Assembly (NCBI GenBank): GCA_937902275.1
Contig: CALFNW010000141.1
Location: 1-56,937, forward strand
Length of the DNA stretch: 56,937 nt
Direction of reading: 5' to 3'
From: UBA4717 sp002404395
GTDB lineage: Bacteria; Bacillota; Clostridia; Oscillospirales; CAG-272
The notes under the pieces are model-generated. The model did not search any database. It was not told the origin of the DNA and was given only the letters and a program-made list of their open reading frames with translations. Shown here one piece after another: positions 27,601 through 36,035 of the stretch. Every line of letters begins with the position of its first letter. Position 1 is the first letter of the stretch. Made by a program: the position numbers and the translations under genes.

Positions 27601-28243
27601 TATGAGCGAGGCGCTTGAACAGTTAACCGGACGCATCACGGCGATAAAGCCGAAATTTGCCTCCGATGCCGAGAAAGCAAACGCTGCCGCGCGCGGTACT
27701 GCTACCCATCTGTTCATGCAGTTCTGCGATTATTCAAGAGCCGAGCGCGATATTGAAGCAGAGCTTGCACGATTGCTTTCGGAGCGGTTTATCGACCCTA
27801 AAAATGCAGAGCTTGCCGACACATCAAAGCTTTCACGCTTCTTTGAAAGCAAACTTTATCTTGAAAACATCAAAAAAAGTCCTCACGTATTCCGCGAATA
27901 CCGTTTCAACATGGCGTTGCCGGCGTCGGAATTCACGTCAAGCTCCGGGCTTGCCGCCGCGCTTGCGGATGAGTCGCTGTTCGTGCAGGGCGTTATCGAC
28001 TGCTTCTTTGAAAATCCCGACGGTACATTTACGGTGATCGACTATAAGACCGACAAAATACCGCGTGAACTTTACGGAAACGAAACGGCTTTTCGCAGTC
28101 TGCTTTGCGAGCGGCACAGCCGTCAGCTCGGATATTATGCGCGCGCGGTTGAACAGATCACGCGCAAGCCGGTCACCCGAGTCGCGCTTTATTCCTTTGA
28201 CCTTTCGGATACGGTCGAGCTTGACCTTCCCGAAAAAACGTAA
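24680..28243 (+). CDS. addA: AddA subunit of the AddAB helicase-nuclease
   Basis: UvrD-like 3'-5' helicase with a C-terminal nuclease; works with AddB in recombination and break repair. The 1187 residues begin 'MSKPTWTEAQKNAID' (Q motif) with Walker A AAAGSGKTA at 25-33. 'IYIDEYQDTNSVQDE' is motif II, 'VGDIKQSIYGFRGA' motif III, 'TVHHSKGLEFPVVF' motif V and 'VLYVALTRARERLY' motif VI. The nuclease core 'TVIDYKTDKI' is near the end, followed by 'RQLGYYARAVEQ'. All motifs look intact. No Shine-Dalgarno sequence is present; a leader hairpin lies 12 nt upstream. Confidence 0.96.
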   Translation: MSKPTWTEAQKNAIDLRGRTLLVSAAAGSGKTAVLTERIIGRLDDVDSPLDLSRLLAVTFTKAAASELKTRLSRAISERLAASPRDRRLTSQLLLLDSAKICTIHSFCLDLVKKHLRELGLPTGMSVGDDTEIKLMRRDLLDELVDAYYAGNFKEGFELEGFAEFMDNFSLSKNDSDTLELFLKLYDKLMCMPDGLKFLADSAAALEADADKPFFETRHGRLLAAQCADFLEFIAVSYDSFLKECDDDTVRERYLPVICEERDFAQSVCALLRESKSDAAAKLVNAFEFARLPSLPRGYCSELAERFKLMRTDFKKGCQSYLYPIFETIVLPESEHRSAELIRKLYVLLCAFDSEFAAAKRKLCKLDFTDIERFTHRLLVENGEPSRLARELAEDFDEIYIDEYQDTNSVQDEIFSSLAKNNRFMVGDIKQSIYGFRGAAPENFARYRDSFPPYKNGDSEPASTVFLQNNFRCDRSVTELCNRIFGCIFRNNSGRVKYFESDDLVCSKSGGEENCVKPKIVLAAAGNEKLMNEADYTADEIRRLIDFGKKKNGEPIRPSDIAVLVRSNAAALPLEKALRERSVPTAGSFENGFFEKPEIILMMALLNVIDNPTRDIYLAGVLRSPIYNFTLDELAVIRAASDAPSLYEALIEYTDNNDFGKGRRFLSELAAFRFSASGMPTDRLLHEIFRKTHIFSIIAASDSDDVAKDNLRLLYKYARDFESGSYKGLFGFIRYIDDIIKRGAKLVFENSETKDAVNIMTVHHSKGLEFPVVFLYHANKLPNTAGDKSAAVLIDPDAGVSIDLCDRQRLSRLVTYHRRALERAMDEKYFDEEMRVLYVALTRARERLYITAEYADPEREYDKTVKLSRSLCRFTVMRRNSFMTLALAALMSDPDFTDYDLIFPEKGAPETDLSPAQTDCEKCDAAPPDIDLLISQVNYVYPHAAACGLPSKLTVSKLYPEILDEASDTDYTSDMSEALEQLTGRITAIKPKFASDAEKANAAARGTATHLFMQFCDYSRAERDIEAELARLLSERFIDPKNAELADTSKLSRFFESKLYLENIKKSPHVFREYRFNMALPASEFTSSSGLAAALADESLFVQGVIDCFFENPDGTFTVIDYKTDKIPRELYGNETAFRSLLCERHSRQLGYYARAVEQITRKPVTRVALYSFDLSDTVELDLPEKT

Positions 28244-28321
28244 ATAGATACTCAGAATCGCAAAAGCACCGTTCGACAAAAGCTTCGCGCCGCTGCCGAA
28301 TGAATATCCGCACGAATGCCT

Positions 28322-28354
28322 AAGCACCCCTGCCGTCCGTCGGCAGGGGTGCTT
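28322..28354. terminator. Two-way terminator between convergent addA and clpC
   Basis: AAGCACCCCTGCCG (28322-28335) pairs with CGGCAGGGGTGCTT (28341-28354), 14 bp, loop of 5. A short T-run follows on the plus strand. The stem ends 9 nt from the clpC stop codon, so it can serve both genes. Confidence 0.88.
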
Positions 28355-28362
28355 TTCGTCGC

Positions 28363-30852
28363 TCATTCGTGATTTGCTTCGCCGCTTACAGTACCCTCAT
28401 CATTGATCTTTTCATATACGATACCGTGTTTTTCGTCAAGCACCGCTTTTACTTTGTCCCCCGGTCTTATGCTTTGGGCAAGCAATGCGTTTGAAAAGCT
28501 GTCCTCCACGCTGCGCGTAATGGCGCGGCGCAACGGTCTTGCTCCGTACACCGGGTCATAGCCTTCATTTGCTAACTCGCGCACCACCGCGTCGTCAAAT
28601 TCCGCGGAAATGCCGAGAGCCGCGATCCGAGCTTTAAGTCCGTCAAGCATTATCCGTGTGATTTTTTCAATGTCCTCTCGCGAAAGCTTTTCAAATACCA
28701 CTATATCGTCGATCCGGTTCAGAAATTCGGGGCGGAAAGTCTCCCTAAGTTTCTTTGTTACCGCCGCGTGGACTTCGCGTCCGTTCTGTTCGGAATTTTT
28801 TCCGAAACCGAGCGTGTTTTTTTCAGTAAACATCGACGCCCCGAGGTTTGATGTCATAATTATTATCGTATTTTTGAAATCAACCGTTCTGCCCTGACTG
28901 TCTGTCAGAATACCGTCATCAAGAAGCTGAAGCATAAGATTGAACACATCGGGATGCGCTTTCTCTATTTCATCGAACAGCACTACCGAATAAGGCTTGC
29001 TTCTCACTCGGTCGGTGAGTTGTCCGCCCTCATCGTATCCGACGTATCCGGGAGGCGAACCGATAAGCTTCGTAACATTGAATTTGTCCATATATTCGGA
29101 CATATCAATTCGTATTATCGCATTTTCGTCACCGAACATGACCTCTGCGATCGCTTTGGCAAGCTCGGTTTTTCCGACTCCGGTAGGACCCGCAAAAATG
29201 AACGAGCCGATCGGACGTTTCGGATCTTTAAGCCCTGTACGTCCGCGCCTGATCGCGGACGCGACGGTTTTCACCGCCTCATTTTGTCCGATAACGCGCG
29301 CCATCAGCGTTTCCTCAAGCTTTGATAAGCGATCGTATTCCTCCTCAAGCATTTTTTTGACCGGTATACCCGTCCACGCCGTAACCGTTTCGGCGATATC
29401 CTCGCGCCCGATCGCGGGCTGAACACCCTTTTGTGCGTTTTTCACGGAACGCCCGAGTTCTATATCGCTTGTAAGCGTGCGTATCCGATCGCGAAGCGCC
29501 GCCGCTTTTTCAAATTCCTGAGAGTTTACCGCTTCGGCAAGCTCGGCGGAAGCTTTGCGTTTTTCTTCCTCCGCCTCCCGAAGCTCGGGCGGCGGCAAAA
29601 ATACCGTAAGTCGTTTGCGCGATGCCGATTCGTCTATAAGATCTATCGCCTTGTCGGGCAGATACCTGTCGCTTATATACCGCCGTGAAAGCGTGACCGC
29701 CGACTCTATCGCCTCATCGGTGATCTTCACCTTATGATGTGCCTCATATTTGTCGCGAAGCCCCTTGAGTATCAGCACCGTATCGGATTCGTTCGGCTCA
29801 CCGACCGTGACCGACTGAAATCTCCGCTCAAGTGCCGCATCTTTTTCGATGTGTCGACGATACTCCTTTATGGTAGTAGCGCCGATTATCTGAATCTCGC
29901 CGCGCGCCAGCACCGGCTTTATCATATTTGCTGCGTCAAGCGCGTCGTCGCTTCCCGCTCCGGCACCTATGAGCGTGTGTATCTCGTCAATGAACAGGAT
30001 CACATTTCGGTTCGCCGTCGCTTCGTCGATCACGCCCTTGATACGTTCCTCAAAATCACCGCGATACTTGCTGCCGGCAAGCATTGAAGTGATATCAAGC
30101 GAGATTATTACTCGATCGGCAAGCGATTCGTGAATATTTCCCTCGGCGATCCGTGCGGCGAGTCCCTCCACCACCGCAGTTTTGCCGACGCCGGGTTCGC
30201 CGATCAGACAAGGGTTGTTTTTAGTACGTCGGGCAAGTATCTGAATGACCCTCTCGGTCTCGCGCTCGCGCCCGATGACCGGGTCGATCTTATTTTCACG
30301 TGCAAGCGCGGTAAGATCGCGCCCATATCTTGTAAGATACTTGCTCTTTGCCAGAGTATTTTCGCGGTTTGCATCGCCGCCGCGCGAGCGCAACTGTTCC
30401 ACAGGGTCTTTTCCGCCGTTCCCGCTCAGAAATGCACCGAGCTCGCCGATCAGATCGGAAATACGCACTCCGAGAGTACGCAAAAACTTTGCCGCCACCG
30501 AATCGCTCTCGTTAAGCAATGCGATCAATATGTGCTCTGTACCGATGTAAGGCTGTGAAAACTTCGCGGAATAAAGACTTGAGCGTTCAAGCACCCGCTT
30601 GAAGCGCGGAGTCATGCAATCCGGTGCAAGCACCGAATGTTCGCCGCGTCCGGAAAGCTCTACGACAAGTGCCTCGACAGAGCGGTATGACACACCGTTT
30701 TCCCCGAGTATTTTTTCGGCTACACTGCCCTTTACCGACAGCAGACCGAGTAGCATATGCTCTGTACCGATGTATGAATGACCAAGCTCCGACGCCGCTT
30801 TCATCGAATTGTTGATCGCAAACTCGGCTTTGGAAGTAAAATGAATGTTCAC
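28363..30852 (-). CDS. clpC: ClpC ATPase (Hsp100 unfoldase of the ClpCP protease)
   Basis: Unfolds substrates and feeds them to ClpP; 829 residues from the chosen start. It has two Clp N repeats ('YIGTEHMLLGLL', 'YIGTEHILIALL'), AAA module 1 with 'GEPGVGKTAVVEGLA', a UVR linker ('NSQEFEKAAALRDRIRTL') that marks ClpC rather than ClpB or ClpE, and AAA module 2 with 'GPTGVGKTELAKAIAE' and the 'GYDEGGQLTD' loop. I chose GTG 30852: it lies 12 nt from the leader hairpin, the spacing of the other members, and leaves four residues before 'FTSKA', like B. subtilis ClpC. ATG 30864 sits directly at the hairpin foot and is the alternative. ctsR and mcsAB are not adjacent, and no CtsR box was seen. Confidence 0.94.
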   Translation of the reverse strand: MNIHFTSKAEFAINNSMKAASELGHSYIGTEHMLLGLLSVKGSVAEKILGENGVSYRSVEALVVELSGRGEHSVLAPDCMTPRFKRVLERSSLYSAKFSQPYIGTEHILIALLNESDSVAAKFLRTLGVRISDLIGELGAFLSGNGGKDPVEQLRSRGGDANRENTLAKSKYLTRYGRDLTALARENKIDPVIGRERETERVIQILARRTKNNPCLIGEPGVGKTAVVEGLAARIAEGNIHESLADRVIISLDITSMLAGSKYRGDFEERIKGVIDEATANRNVILFIDEIHTLIGAGAGSDDALDAANMIKPVLARGEIQIIGATTIKEYRRHIEKDAALERRFQSVTVGEPNESDTVLILKGLRDKYEAHHKVKITDEAIESAVTLSRRYISDRYLPDKAIDLIDESASRKRLTVFLPPPELREAEEEKRKASAELAEAVNSQEFEKAAALRDRIRTLTSDIELGRSVKNAQKGVQPAIGREDIAETVTAWTGIPVKKMLEEEYDRLSKLEETLMARVIGQNEAVKTVASAIRRGRTGLKDPKRPIGSFIFAGPTGVGKTELAKAIAEVMFGDENAIIRIDMSEYMDKFNVTKLIGSPPGYVGYDEGGQLTDRVRSKPYSVVLFDEIEKAHPDVFNLMLQLLDDGILTDSQGRTVDFKNTIIIMTSNLGASMFTEKNTLGFGKNSEQNGREVHAAVTKKLRETFRPEFLNRIDDIVVFEKLSREDIEKITRIMLDGLKARIAALGISAEFDDAVVRELANEGYDPVYGARPLRRAITRSVEDSFSNALLAQSIRPGDKVKAVLDEKHGIVYEKINDEGTVSGEANHE

Positions 30853-30864
30853 ACAAAAATCCAT

Positions 30865-30879
30865 ACCGCCGTAGACGGC
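30865..30879 (-). repeat. Start-codon leader hairpin (GCCGTC-TAC-GGCGGT) before clpC
   Basis: 6-bp stem including G-U type pairs, 3-nt loop, ending 12 nt before GTG 30852. A second short copy, TCGGC-TTT-GCCGA, lies at 30909-30921. Confidence 0.75.
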
Positions 30880-31273
30880 TCAAAAAAATAACAGATAATT
30901 TCCGCATCGGCAAAGCCGACTCTGAAGCATCTTACGCTTCATAATCCGATGATTTCCCAAGCCGGGCAAAAAATATTCACCCGCACCTGCTTTTCGAAAA
31001 GCGCAGTGCCTGCCTTTTACATTTTACTTCGCTCACCTGCAGTTAATGATTCAAAAAACACAAAGCGGCTGTTAAAAAACAATATTTTTAACAGCCGCTC
31101 AAAAATGTCGGTAAGGATCCATGTAGCTTTGAAGCGCTATTTGACTGAATTTGCCTTAACGCCCTTGCCCTTTCGCCGTTTTAACGGCAAAACAGCGGCG
31201 CTTTGCCGTCAATATCTATGTCGACAGAGTATTAAAAACTCATTTGAATAAACCTCAAAGCAAGCCGCCCATG
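30880..31273. other. Gene-free interval between clpC and the AraC gene
   Basis: About 390 nt. It holds a hairpin at 30909-30921, a long terminator-like palindrome at 31064-31099 and a GCCGTTTTAACGGC inverted repeat near 31175. I see no credible gene; open frames here run through the palindromes. The clpC promoter must lie here but is not clear by eye. Confidence 0.5.
31064..31099 (-). terminator. Long hairpin, probable terminator of the AraC gene
   Basis: AGCGGCTGTTAAAAA (31064-31078) pairs perfectly with TTTTTAACAGCCGCT (31085-31099). The minus strand continues TTGTGTTTTTTG, fitting a terminator 175 nt after the AraC stop. Confidence 0.7.
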
Positions 31274-32002
31274 CTACACACGCCGCGCCGCACGATAGGC
31301 GCAGGGAGACACACCTACCCGCTTTTTAAAGGTCTTTGAAAAATATATGTAGTCGTCAAATCCGCACCTTTCGGCAATTTCCGAAAGGCTCAGAACTCCG
31401 CCGAATACCTCGATCAGATAACAAGCGCGGTCTATACGCAATCTTTCAAGAAAGTTATGCGGGCTTTCGCCGGTCACCGCTTTAAAACGTCTGCGCATAT
31501 AATCGGCGGCATACCCGCTGTTTTCAAGCGCATCTGCGGTTCTGAACTTAGGATCAAAGGCGTTTACGGATATCTTTTCAATAATACGCTCTGTCGCCGA
31601 ATCGGTATGCGCCGCATTTTCAATACCGCCGAGATATGATGCCAAAGCCGACGCCAACATATTGAGATAGGCGCGGCTTCCGTTGCGATTTTTGTATATA
31701 AGCTTCGCAAGCACTCTGCCGTCGCCCGCACGGTCAAGAAGCCTGAGCGGCTTACTCGACACCTCCGAGAGCAATGCGCCGAAATCTCCGCCGAGCGAAA
31801 TATTCACAAATCCGTTTTCGGAAACCGAGCCGTGGATCACTCCCGACGGCATAATGATGACCGTCCCGGGCTCAAACTCAATATTACCGCGCTCAGTATA
31901 CATATGTCCCACGCCGTTCAGATAACACATAACCTCACAAAACTCATGCTTGTGAGGCGGATAAACTTTAACGCCCTTGCCTGTCATGTTAACCGTGATC
32001 AT
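31274..32002 (-). CDS. AraC family transcriptional regulator with cupin sensor domain
   Basis: A 242-residue regulator. The N-terminal part is a cupin ('VYPPHKHEFCEVMCYLNG', 'EFEPGTVIIMPSGVIHG'), the usual sugar-sensing fold. The C-terminal 100 residues hold two helix-turn-helix units ending in 'LSEIAERCGFDDYIYFSKTF' and 'KKRVGVSPCAYR', the AraC signature. ATG 32002 follows GGAGGAG and a consensus promoter (32024-32052). It is divergent from the GH5 gene at 32156 with about 150 nt between the starts, so GH5 and its neighbour are the natural targets. No operator repeats were obvious. Confidence 0.93.
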   Translation of the reverse strand: MITVNMTGKGVKVYPPHKHEFCEVMCYLNGVGHMYTERGNIEFEPGTVIIMPSGVIHGSVSENGFVNISLGGDFGALLSEVSSKPLRLLDRAGDGRVLAKLIYKNRNGSRAYLNMLASALASYLGGIENAAHTDSATERIIEKISVNAFDPKFRTADALENSGYAADYMRRRFKAVTGESPHNFLERLRIDRACYLIEVFGGVLSLSEIAERCGFDDYIYFSKTFKKRVGVSPCAYRAARRV

Positions 32003-32023
32003 ATTTGCTCCTCCGTTTTTCAG

Positions 32024-32052
32024 ATTATACCATAAAAGTCTGTTTTATACAA
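32024..32052 (-). promoter_or_regulatory. Promoter of the AraC regulator
   Basis: TTGTAT, 17 nt, TATAAT on the minus strand, 22 nt before the ATG of the regulator. Confidence 0.8.
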
Positions 32053-32155
32053 GTATGTGTATGAAAATAGCTAACACATATGTGTTTTGCAAGCTTAAAA
32101 TATCAGTAATGTACAAGTTGTCACAAAAGTGAAAGCTTATAACGGAGGATGCATA

Positions 32156-33247
32156 ATGAAAAAACTCACAGGCTTTGAGCGCGGAATGGGCATAGGCGGC
32201 TGGCTCACCAACTATAAAAGATTCGCGGTAATACCCGAAAAACGCCGAATGGACCTGACGATCGGCGATTTTGAGCATTTTGACAGTTACATAACCGAGC
32301 GCGATGTAAAATACATCGCCTCTCTCGGACTTGACCACATCAGACTCGGCTTCGACCAGATCGTTGTTGAAGAATCACCCTATGTTTACAGAACGCATAT
32401 TTTCGACCTGATCGAAGAATTTGTAAAAAACTGTAGCAAACACGGACTTAGCGTGGTCCTGAACCTGCATAAGGCGGTCGGAAACTATTGCGACATAGAC
32501 GAACCGATAAAGCTGCTCGACGATGACGCGCTTCAGTCTCGGTTTACCGCATTGTGGTGCGAATTTGAACGTCGCTTTGAAAAATATCCGTCGGTGGCGT
32601 TTGAATTGCTCAACGAAGTAAAGCTTGTCGATCCCGAGAGTTGGAACAGACTTGCCGAGCGTACACTGAGCAGTATACGCAAGCTCAATCCCACACGTAA
32701 AGTCATCATCGGAAGCATAGGTTGGAACGGCATCGACAAACTGAAATTGCTGAAGCTGTACAATGACGAAAACGTAATATACACTTTCCATATGTACTCT
32801 CCCTTCGGCTTCACCCACCAGCGCGGGGTACTGCAAAGCGATACGATATATTACAACCGCGATATGCCCTATCCCTGTGATATCGAAAGATACAGAGACT
32901 TTGAGAGGGTCGTATACCATACCGACGATCCTCTGCCCGGATATACTGAGATGGGACGCGACTACATAAACGATATAATGGCGCCCGCCGCAGAATTTTG
33001 CGAGGCACATCCCGACAAAATACTGTGGTGCGGTGAATTCGGCACCATCCGCCACGCAAAGCTTGAATGGCGCGAAAATTATATGCGCGACGTTATAACC
33101 TTTTTGCGCTCCCACGATATTCCTTATTGCGTGTGGAACTATTTAAGCACACCGAACGACGGAAATCGCTTCAGTCTGGTCGACGACGAAAAACGCGAGA
33201 TCGTCAGTGAAAAAATGGCGCGGATAATCCGCGGTGAGCTGTCGTAA
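32156..33247 (+). CDS. Glycoside hydrolase family 5-type enzyme, cytoplasmic
   Basis: A 363-residue TIM-barrel glycosidase of the cellulase (GH5) clan. The acid/base glutamate is E154 in 'FELLNEVK' and the nucleophile is E294 in 'LWCGEFG'; 'IRLGFDQI' and 'NLHKAVGN' fit strands 2 and 3. No signal peptide is present ('MKKLTGFERGMGIGG'), so it probably acts inside the cell on imported oligosaccharides or glycosides. ATG 32156 follows GGAGG; the longer frame to 32129 is rejected. It overlaps the next gene in TAATG and is divergent from an AraC regulator. The exact linkage cannot be read from sequence. Confidence 0.9.
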   Translation: MKKLTGFERGMGIGGWLTNYKRFAVIPEKRRMDLTIGDFEHFDSYITERDVKYIASLGLDHIRLGFDQIVVEESPYVYRTHIFDLIEEFVKNCSKHGLSVVLNLHKAVGNYCDIDEPIKLLDDDALQSRFTALWCEFERRFEKYPSVAFELLNEVKLVDPESWNRLAERTLSSIRKLNPTRKVIIGSIGWNGIDKLKLLKLYNDENVIYTFHMYSPFGFTHQRGVLQSDTIYYNRDMPYPCDIERYRDFERVVYHTDDPLPGYTEMGRDYINDIMAPAAEFCEAHPDKILWCGEFGTIRHAKLEWRENYMRDVITFLRSHDIPYCVWNYLSTPNDGNRFSLVDDEKREIVSEKMARIIRGELS

Positions 33248-34104
33248 TGGAACGCTCGTCCTTTCTGTTGCTCATTTTGACCGTCTCGCTGTCCGCGGGC
33301 AGAAATCTGCTTACCAAAAGTCTCTCCCGCTTTACGCTTGCCGAGCGCGGTTTCTACGTGTCGCAGACTCTTCTCTTCTTTTCGGGTGCGCTCGCCGTGC
33401 TGCCGTTTGCCTTATACGGCAAATTTGAGCCCGCAAGCGTCATCAATGCCCTGCTCTACGCGGTATTACTTGTGCCGGCGCAGTGGTGCTATACCGCCGC
33501 ACTCGCCGGATCCGCGCTTTCAATGTGCAGTACCGTCTATTCAATGGGCTTTATTATACCGACTCTTTTCGGGGTCCTCGTCGATTCCGAAAAGCTCGGG
33601 ATTGCGGGTATGCTCGGCATTGCCGCAGCTGCCGCAACCGTGCTCTTTGCGGGACTTGCAAAAGCCCAAAACACTTCGAGTAGCACAAAAAAGCGCCCGA
33701 GTATCGCGATATTCGCGGCGATGCTTGCCTCGGGCGGTCTCGGGATAGTTCAAAAGCTTCAGAAAAACGCCGAAAATCCCCCGCTTTTTATTCTTTGTGC
33801 ATTCCTTTTCGCAGGTATGTTTTCACTGCTCTTTACAATTATTAAAAGAGGCAAACTAGAGGATATCGGACACAGCCTCACCCCCGCCGTCTCCGGGGGG
33901 CTATGCTTCGGACTTGCGAATCTGATAAACACATTGTTGGCAGGAAGGCTTTCGGGCGCATTGTTTTTTCCAATACAGAATATAAGCGTAATTCTCATGT
34001 CGGTGTTTGTAAACAGACTCATTACAAAGCAAAAGCTTAAAATCCGGGAATATATCACCATACTGCTCGGCGCCGCCGCAATAATATTGTTGTCGCTCAG
34101 ATAA
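33247..34104 (+). CDS. EamA/DMT superfamily transporter
   Basis: A 285-residue integral membrane protein with about ten hydrophobic helices in two similar halves, as in drug/metabolite transporters of the EamA type. The second half ends 'ILLGAAAIILLSL', a typical EamA tail. Its start overlaps the GH5 stop (TAATG), which implies translational coupling and a joint role, such as movement of a product or substrate of the glycosidase. DMT proteins often export or import small metabolites, so direction and substrate remain open. No periplasmic binding protein or ABC sugar importer is near. Confidence 0.85.
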   Translation: MERSSFLLLILTVSLSAGRNLLTKSLSRFTLAERGFYVSQTLLFFSGALAVLPFALYGKFEPASVINALLYAVLLVPAQWCYTAALAGSALSMCSTVYSMGFIIPTLFGVLVDSEKLGIAGMLGIAAAAATVLFAGLAKAQNTSSSTKKRPSIAIFAAMLASGGLGIVQKLQKNAENPPLFILCAFLFAGMFSLLFTIIKRGKLEDIGHSLTPAVSGGLCFGLANLINTLLAGRLSGALFFPIQNISVILMSVFVNRLITKQKLKIREYITILLGAAAIILLSLR

Positions 34105-34263
34105 ACACAGGCGGTACGCACAGTCCGATCACACAAAAAACGGAAACTTTAAGTCTCCGCTTAATAAATACCATAGAGTTGTAAAAACATTTTTGCTTCA
34201 ATAACTTTGTTTCCTCTTTTCTGAGAGCCGGACGGCGGCGTTTTGCCGCCCGTGTAAATGCCG

Positions 34264-34304
34264 AAAGGGTGTAAAAAACTCAAAATGAGTTTTTTACACC
34301 CTTT
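34264..34304. terminator. Perfect 19-bp palindromic terminator at a convergent junction
   Basis: The arms AAAGGGTGTAAAAAACTCA and its complement (34286-34304) flank a 3-nt loop. T-run follows on the plus strand. It resembles the palindromes at 44937 and 53391. Confidence 0.88.
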
Positions 34305-34314
34305 TTTATAATAA

Positions 34315-35805
34315 TCAAAGCTGCTGATACTTGTCCGGTGCGCTCGGCAGATGAAGCCTGTCGGGCTCATCGGGCACAAGCTCTGTGTAGCAAAATTCGT
34401 TGTCCTTGAATATATCGCTCGACACCGAGTATGAGTTGAGCAGGTACTGCTTTGACGGATTCGCACCGTAACGCGCAAGTCCGCCGTTGCGCCTGCCGAT
34501 GAAAACATTACGCGAATATTTCGGTCCCCATTCGTCACGCTCACAACCGTTGTGTACGAGATTCCATGTACTGCATTCGAAAATATTGTTTTCTATCACA
34601 AAATCATACGCTTCATTACGGTGATCCCATCCCTTGATCGCCGCCTGACAGTCGGAGTCGGGACGCTCGTTGCCCCAACCGCAGCCAGAATACCTGATAA
34701 AATTGCCGGTATACTTAATGTCACGCATGACGCGTGAGGCGCCGTTATCGCTCTTTCCTAAGAAATATTCGATACCGTACACGCAGTTTTCAATAAGATT
34801 ATCGGCAAATACCACATGGGTATGGTTCACGCCGTTTTCTCCGCCTGCCGAAAGCTGGTGAGTTATACCTGCATCATAACAGTCATGTACATAGCAGTTT
34901 TCGATCGTGAAGTTCTCACACCCGCCGTAAAGCTCGATACCGTTTCCGAAACGGGTAACGCGCCCGTCGCGGTAAAATTGGATCGAACCGCCGATAAAAC
35001 CGATCACGCAATTCTTCACAGTCAGATTTTTCACGGTGCCGCCTCCGATGCCGTGACTGCCGCCGTACATTACGGTAAGATTGTCGAAAGTCACATCATC
35101 GCCGCCGACGCCTATCACGTTTCCGCGGGTATTGAATTCGATCTCCTCAAATCTTCCGGAAGGATTGCCGTTCTTACTGCAAAGATAAACAAGTCCGCCC
35201 GGATCCGATTCCGTTTTCGATTCGCAGATCGGAGCGCCGAAATCATGGAAAAAATCAAGGTCGTTTTCAAGCTCGCGCCATGAAGCGAACGCGCGGCGGT
35301 AAGTGCGGTCGATCGTCGGCACGCCGTTTTCATAGCTCGGTATCACTTTGACCGAGTGCTTGATCCCGCCGTCAAAAAAGATACCGCCGATGTCAGTACG
35401 GATCGGTTCGCTGTAAACATAAATATCTTTCACCTCGGTCTCACGCCACTCGCCGTGACTTGCCGCATTGAAAAGCGAACCGTAAAAACGAGGCTTTGCG
35501 CCTCTGCCGTAAGCGGTATAGGTCACACCGGGTCTGGCACGGAAGCGTTCTCTCCAGATGCCGTCCCGTTCAAAATACACGACCGAGCCGGGAATCAGAC
35601 TTTCATCATTCAGGCGGGCAAGCGTGCGCCAAGCCTTGTGCGGTGAAAGCCCGTCGTTTTCATCATTGCCGTAAGGTGAGACGAAAAAGCATCTGACGCC
35701 CTCATAAGCGTTATTGGGGGTACTGCGTATCTCTCCGCGCCGCTTGTCGGCAAGCTGCTTGAGTTCTTCAAGATATTCATGCGAGGCATAGCGTATGTTT
35801 TCCAT
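34315..35805 (-). CDS. Right-handed parallel beta-helix (pectate-lyase-like) protein
   Basis: A 496-residue protein. The first 130 residues contain 'FFVSPYGNDENDGLSPHKAW', the 'vs..GnD.ndG.s..kP' start seen in many beta-helix proteins. From about 225 on, short repeats such as 'NLTVKNCVIGFIGG', 'NFTIENCYVHDCYDAG' and 'FADNLIENCVYGIEYF' form coils of a parallel beta-helix, a fold of polysaccharide lyases and hydrolases. No signal peptide is visible, so a cytoplasmic location is likely. ATG 35805 follows GGAG and a leader hairpin 13 nt upstream; upstream frame is not coding. Substrate and catalytic residues cannot be assigned. Confidence 0.85.
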   Translation of the reverse strand: MENIRYASHEYLEELKQLADKRRGEIRSTPNNAYEGVRCFFVSPYGNDENDGLSPHKAWRTLARLNDESLIPGSVVYFERDGIWRERFRARPGVTYTAYGRGAKPRFYGSLFNAASHGEWRETEVKDIYVYSEPIRTDIGGIFFDGGIKHSVKVIPSYENGVPTIDRTYRRAFASWRELENDLDFFHDFGAPICESKTESDPGGLVYLCSKNGNPSGRFEEIEFNTRGNVIGVGGDDVTFDNLTVMYGGSHGIGGGTVKNLTVKNCVIGFIGGSIQFYRDGRVTRFGNGIELYGGCENFTIENCYVHDCYDAGITHQLSAGGENGVNHTHVVFADNLIENCVYGIEYFLGKSDNGASRVMRDIKYTGNFIRYSGCGWGNERPDSDCQAAIKGWDHRNEAYDFVIENNIFECSTWNLVHNGCERDEWGPKYSRNVFIGRRNGGLARYGANPSKQYLLNSYSVSSDIFKDNEFCYTELVPDEPDRLHLPSAPDKYQQL

Positions 35806-35818
35806 AATGATTCTCCAT

Positions 35819-35833
35819 GTCGGCGAAGCCGAC
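35819..35833 (-). repeat. Start-codon leader hairpin (GTCGGC-TTC-GCCGAC)
   Basis: Perfect 6-bp stem with 3-nt loop ending 13 nt before the ATG of the beta-helix gene. Same 15-nt sequence as the hairpin at 7885-7899. Confidence 0.8.
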
Positions 35834-36035
35834 CCAAAAAGCGGACACAAAATTTGAAATTTCATTCGGACGAGATAAATTTTCGCGCTGTCGGCAAAGT
35901 CAGAACGGATCAGATTTTAGCTCTGCCAAAACGCGAAGTCATATGTGCGGCAACAGGCTTCACTTCGGGAAGACCGAATGCGGCATTTTGCTTTTTATGA
36001 TTCGGATATGGTCGGTGATTTCCGCGTCGGAAAAA

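Noticed and set aside
30949..31251. Open frame of 100 codons in the clpC-AraC gap
   Set aside because: It runs through the 15-bp terminator palindrome at 31064-31099 and has no ribosome site or family match.
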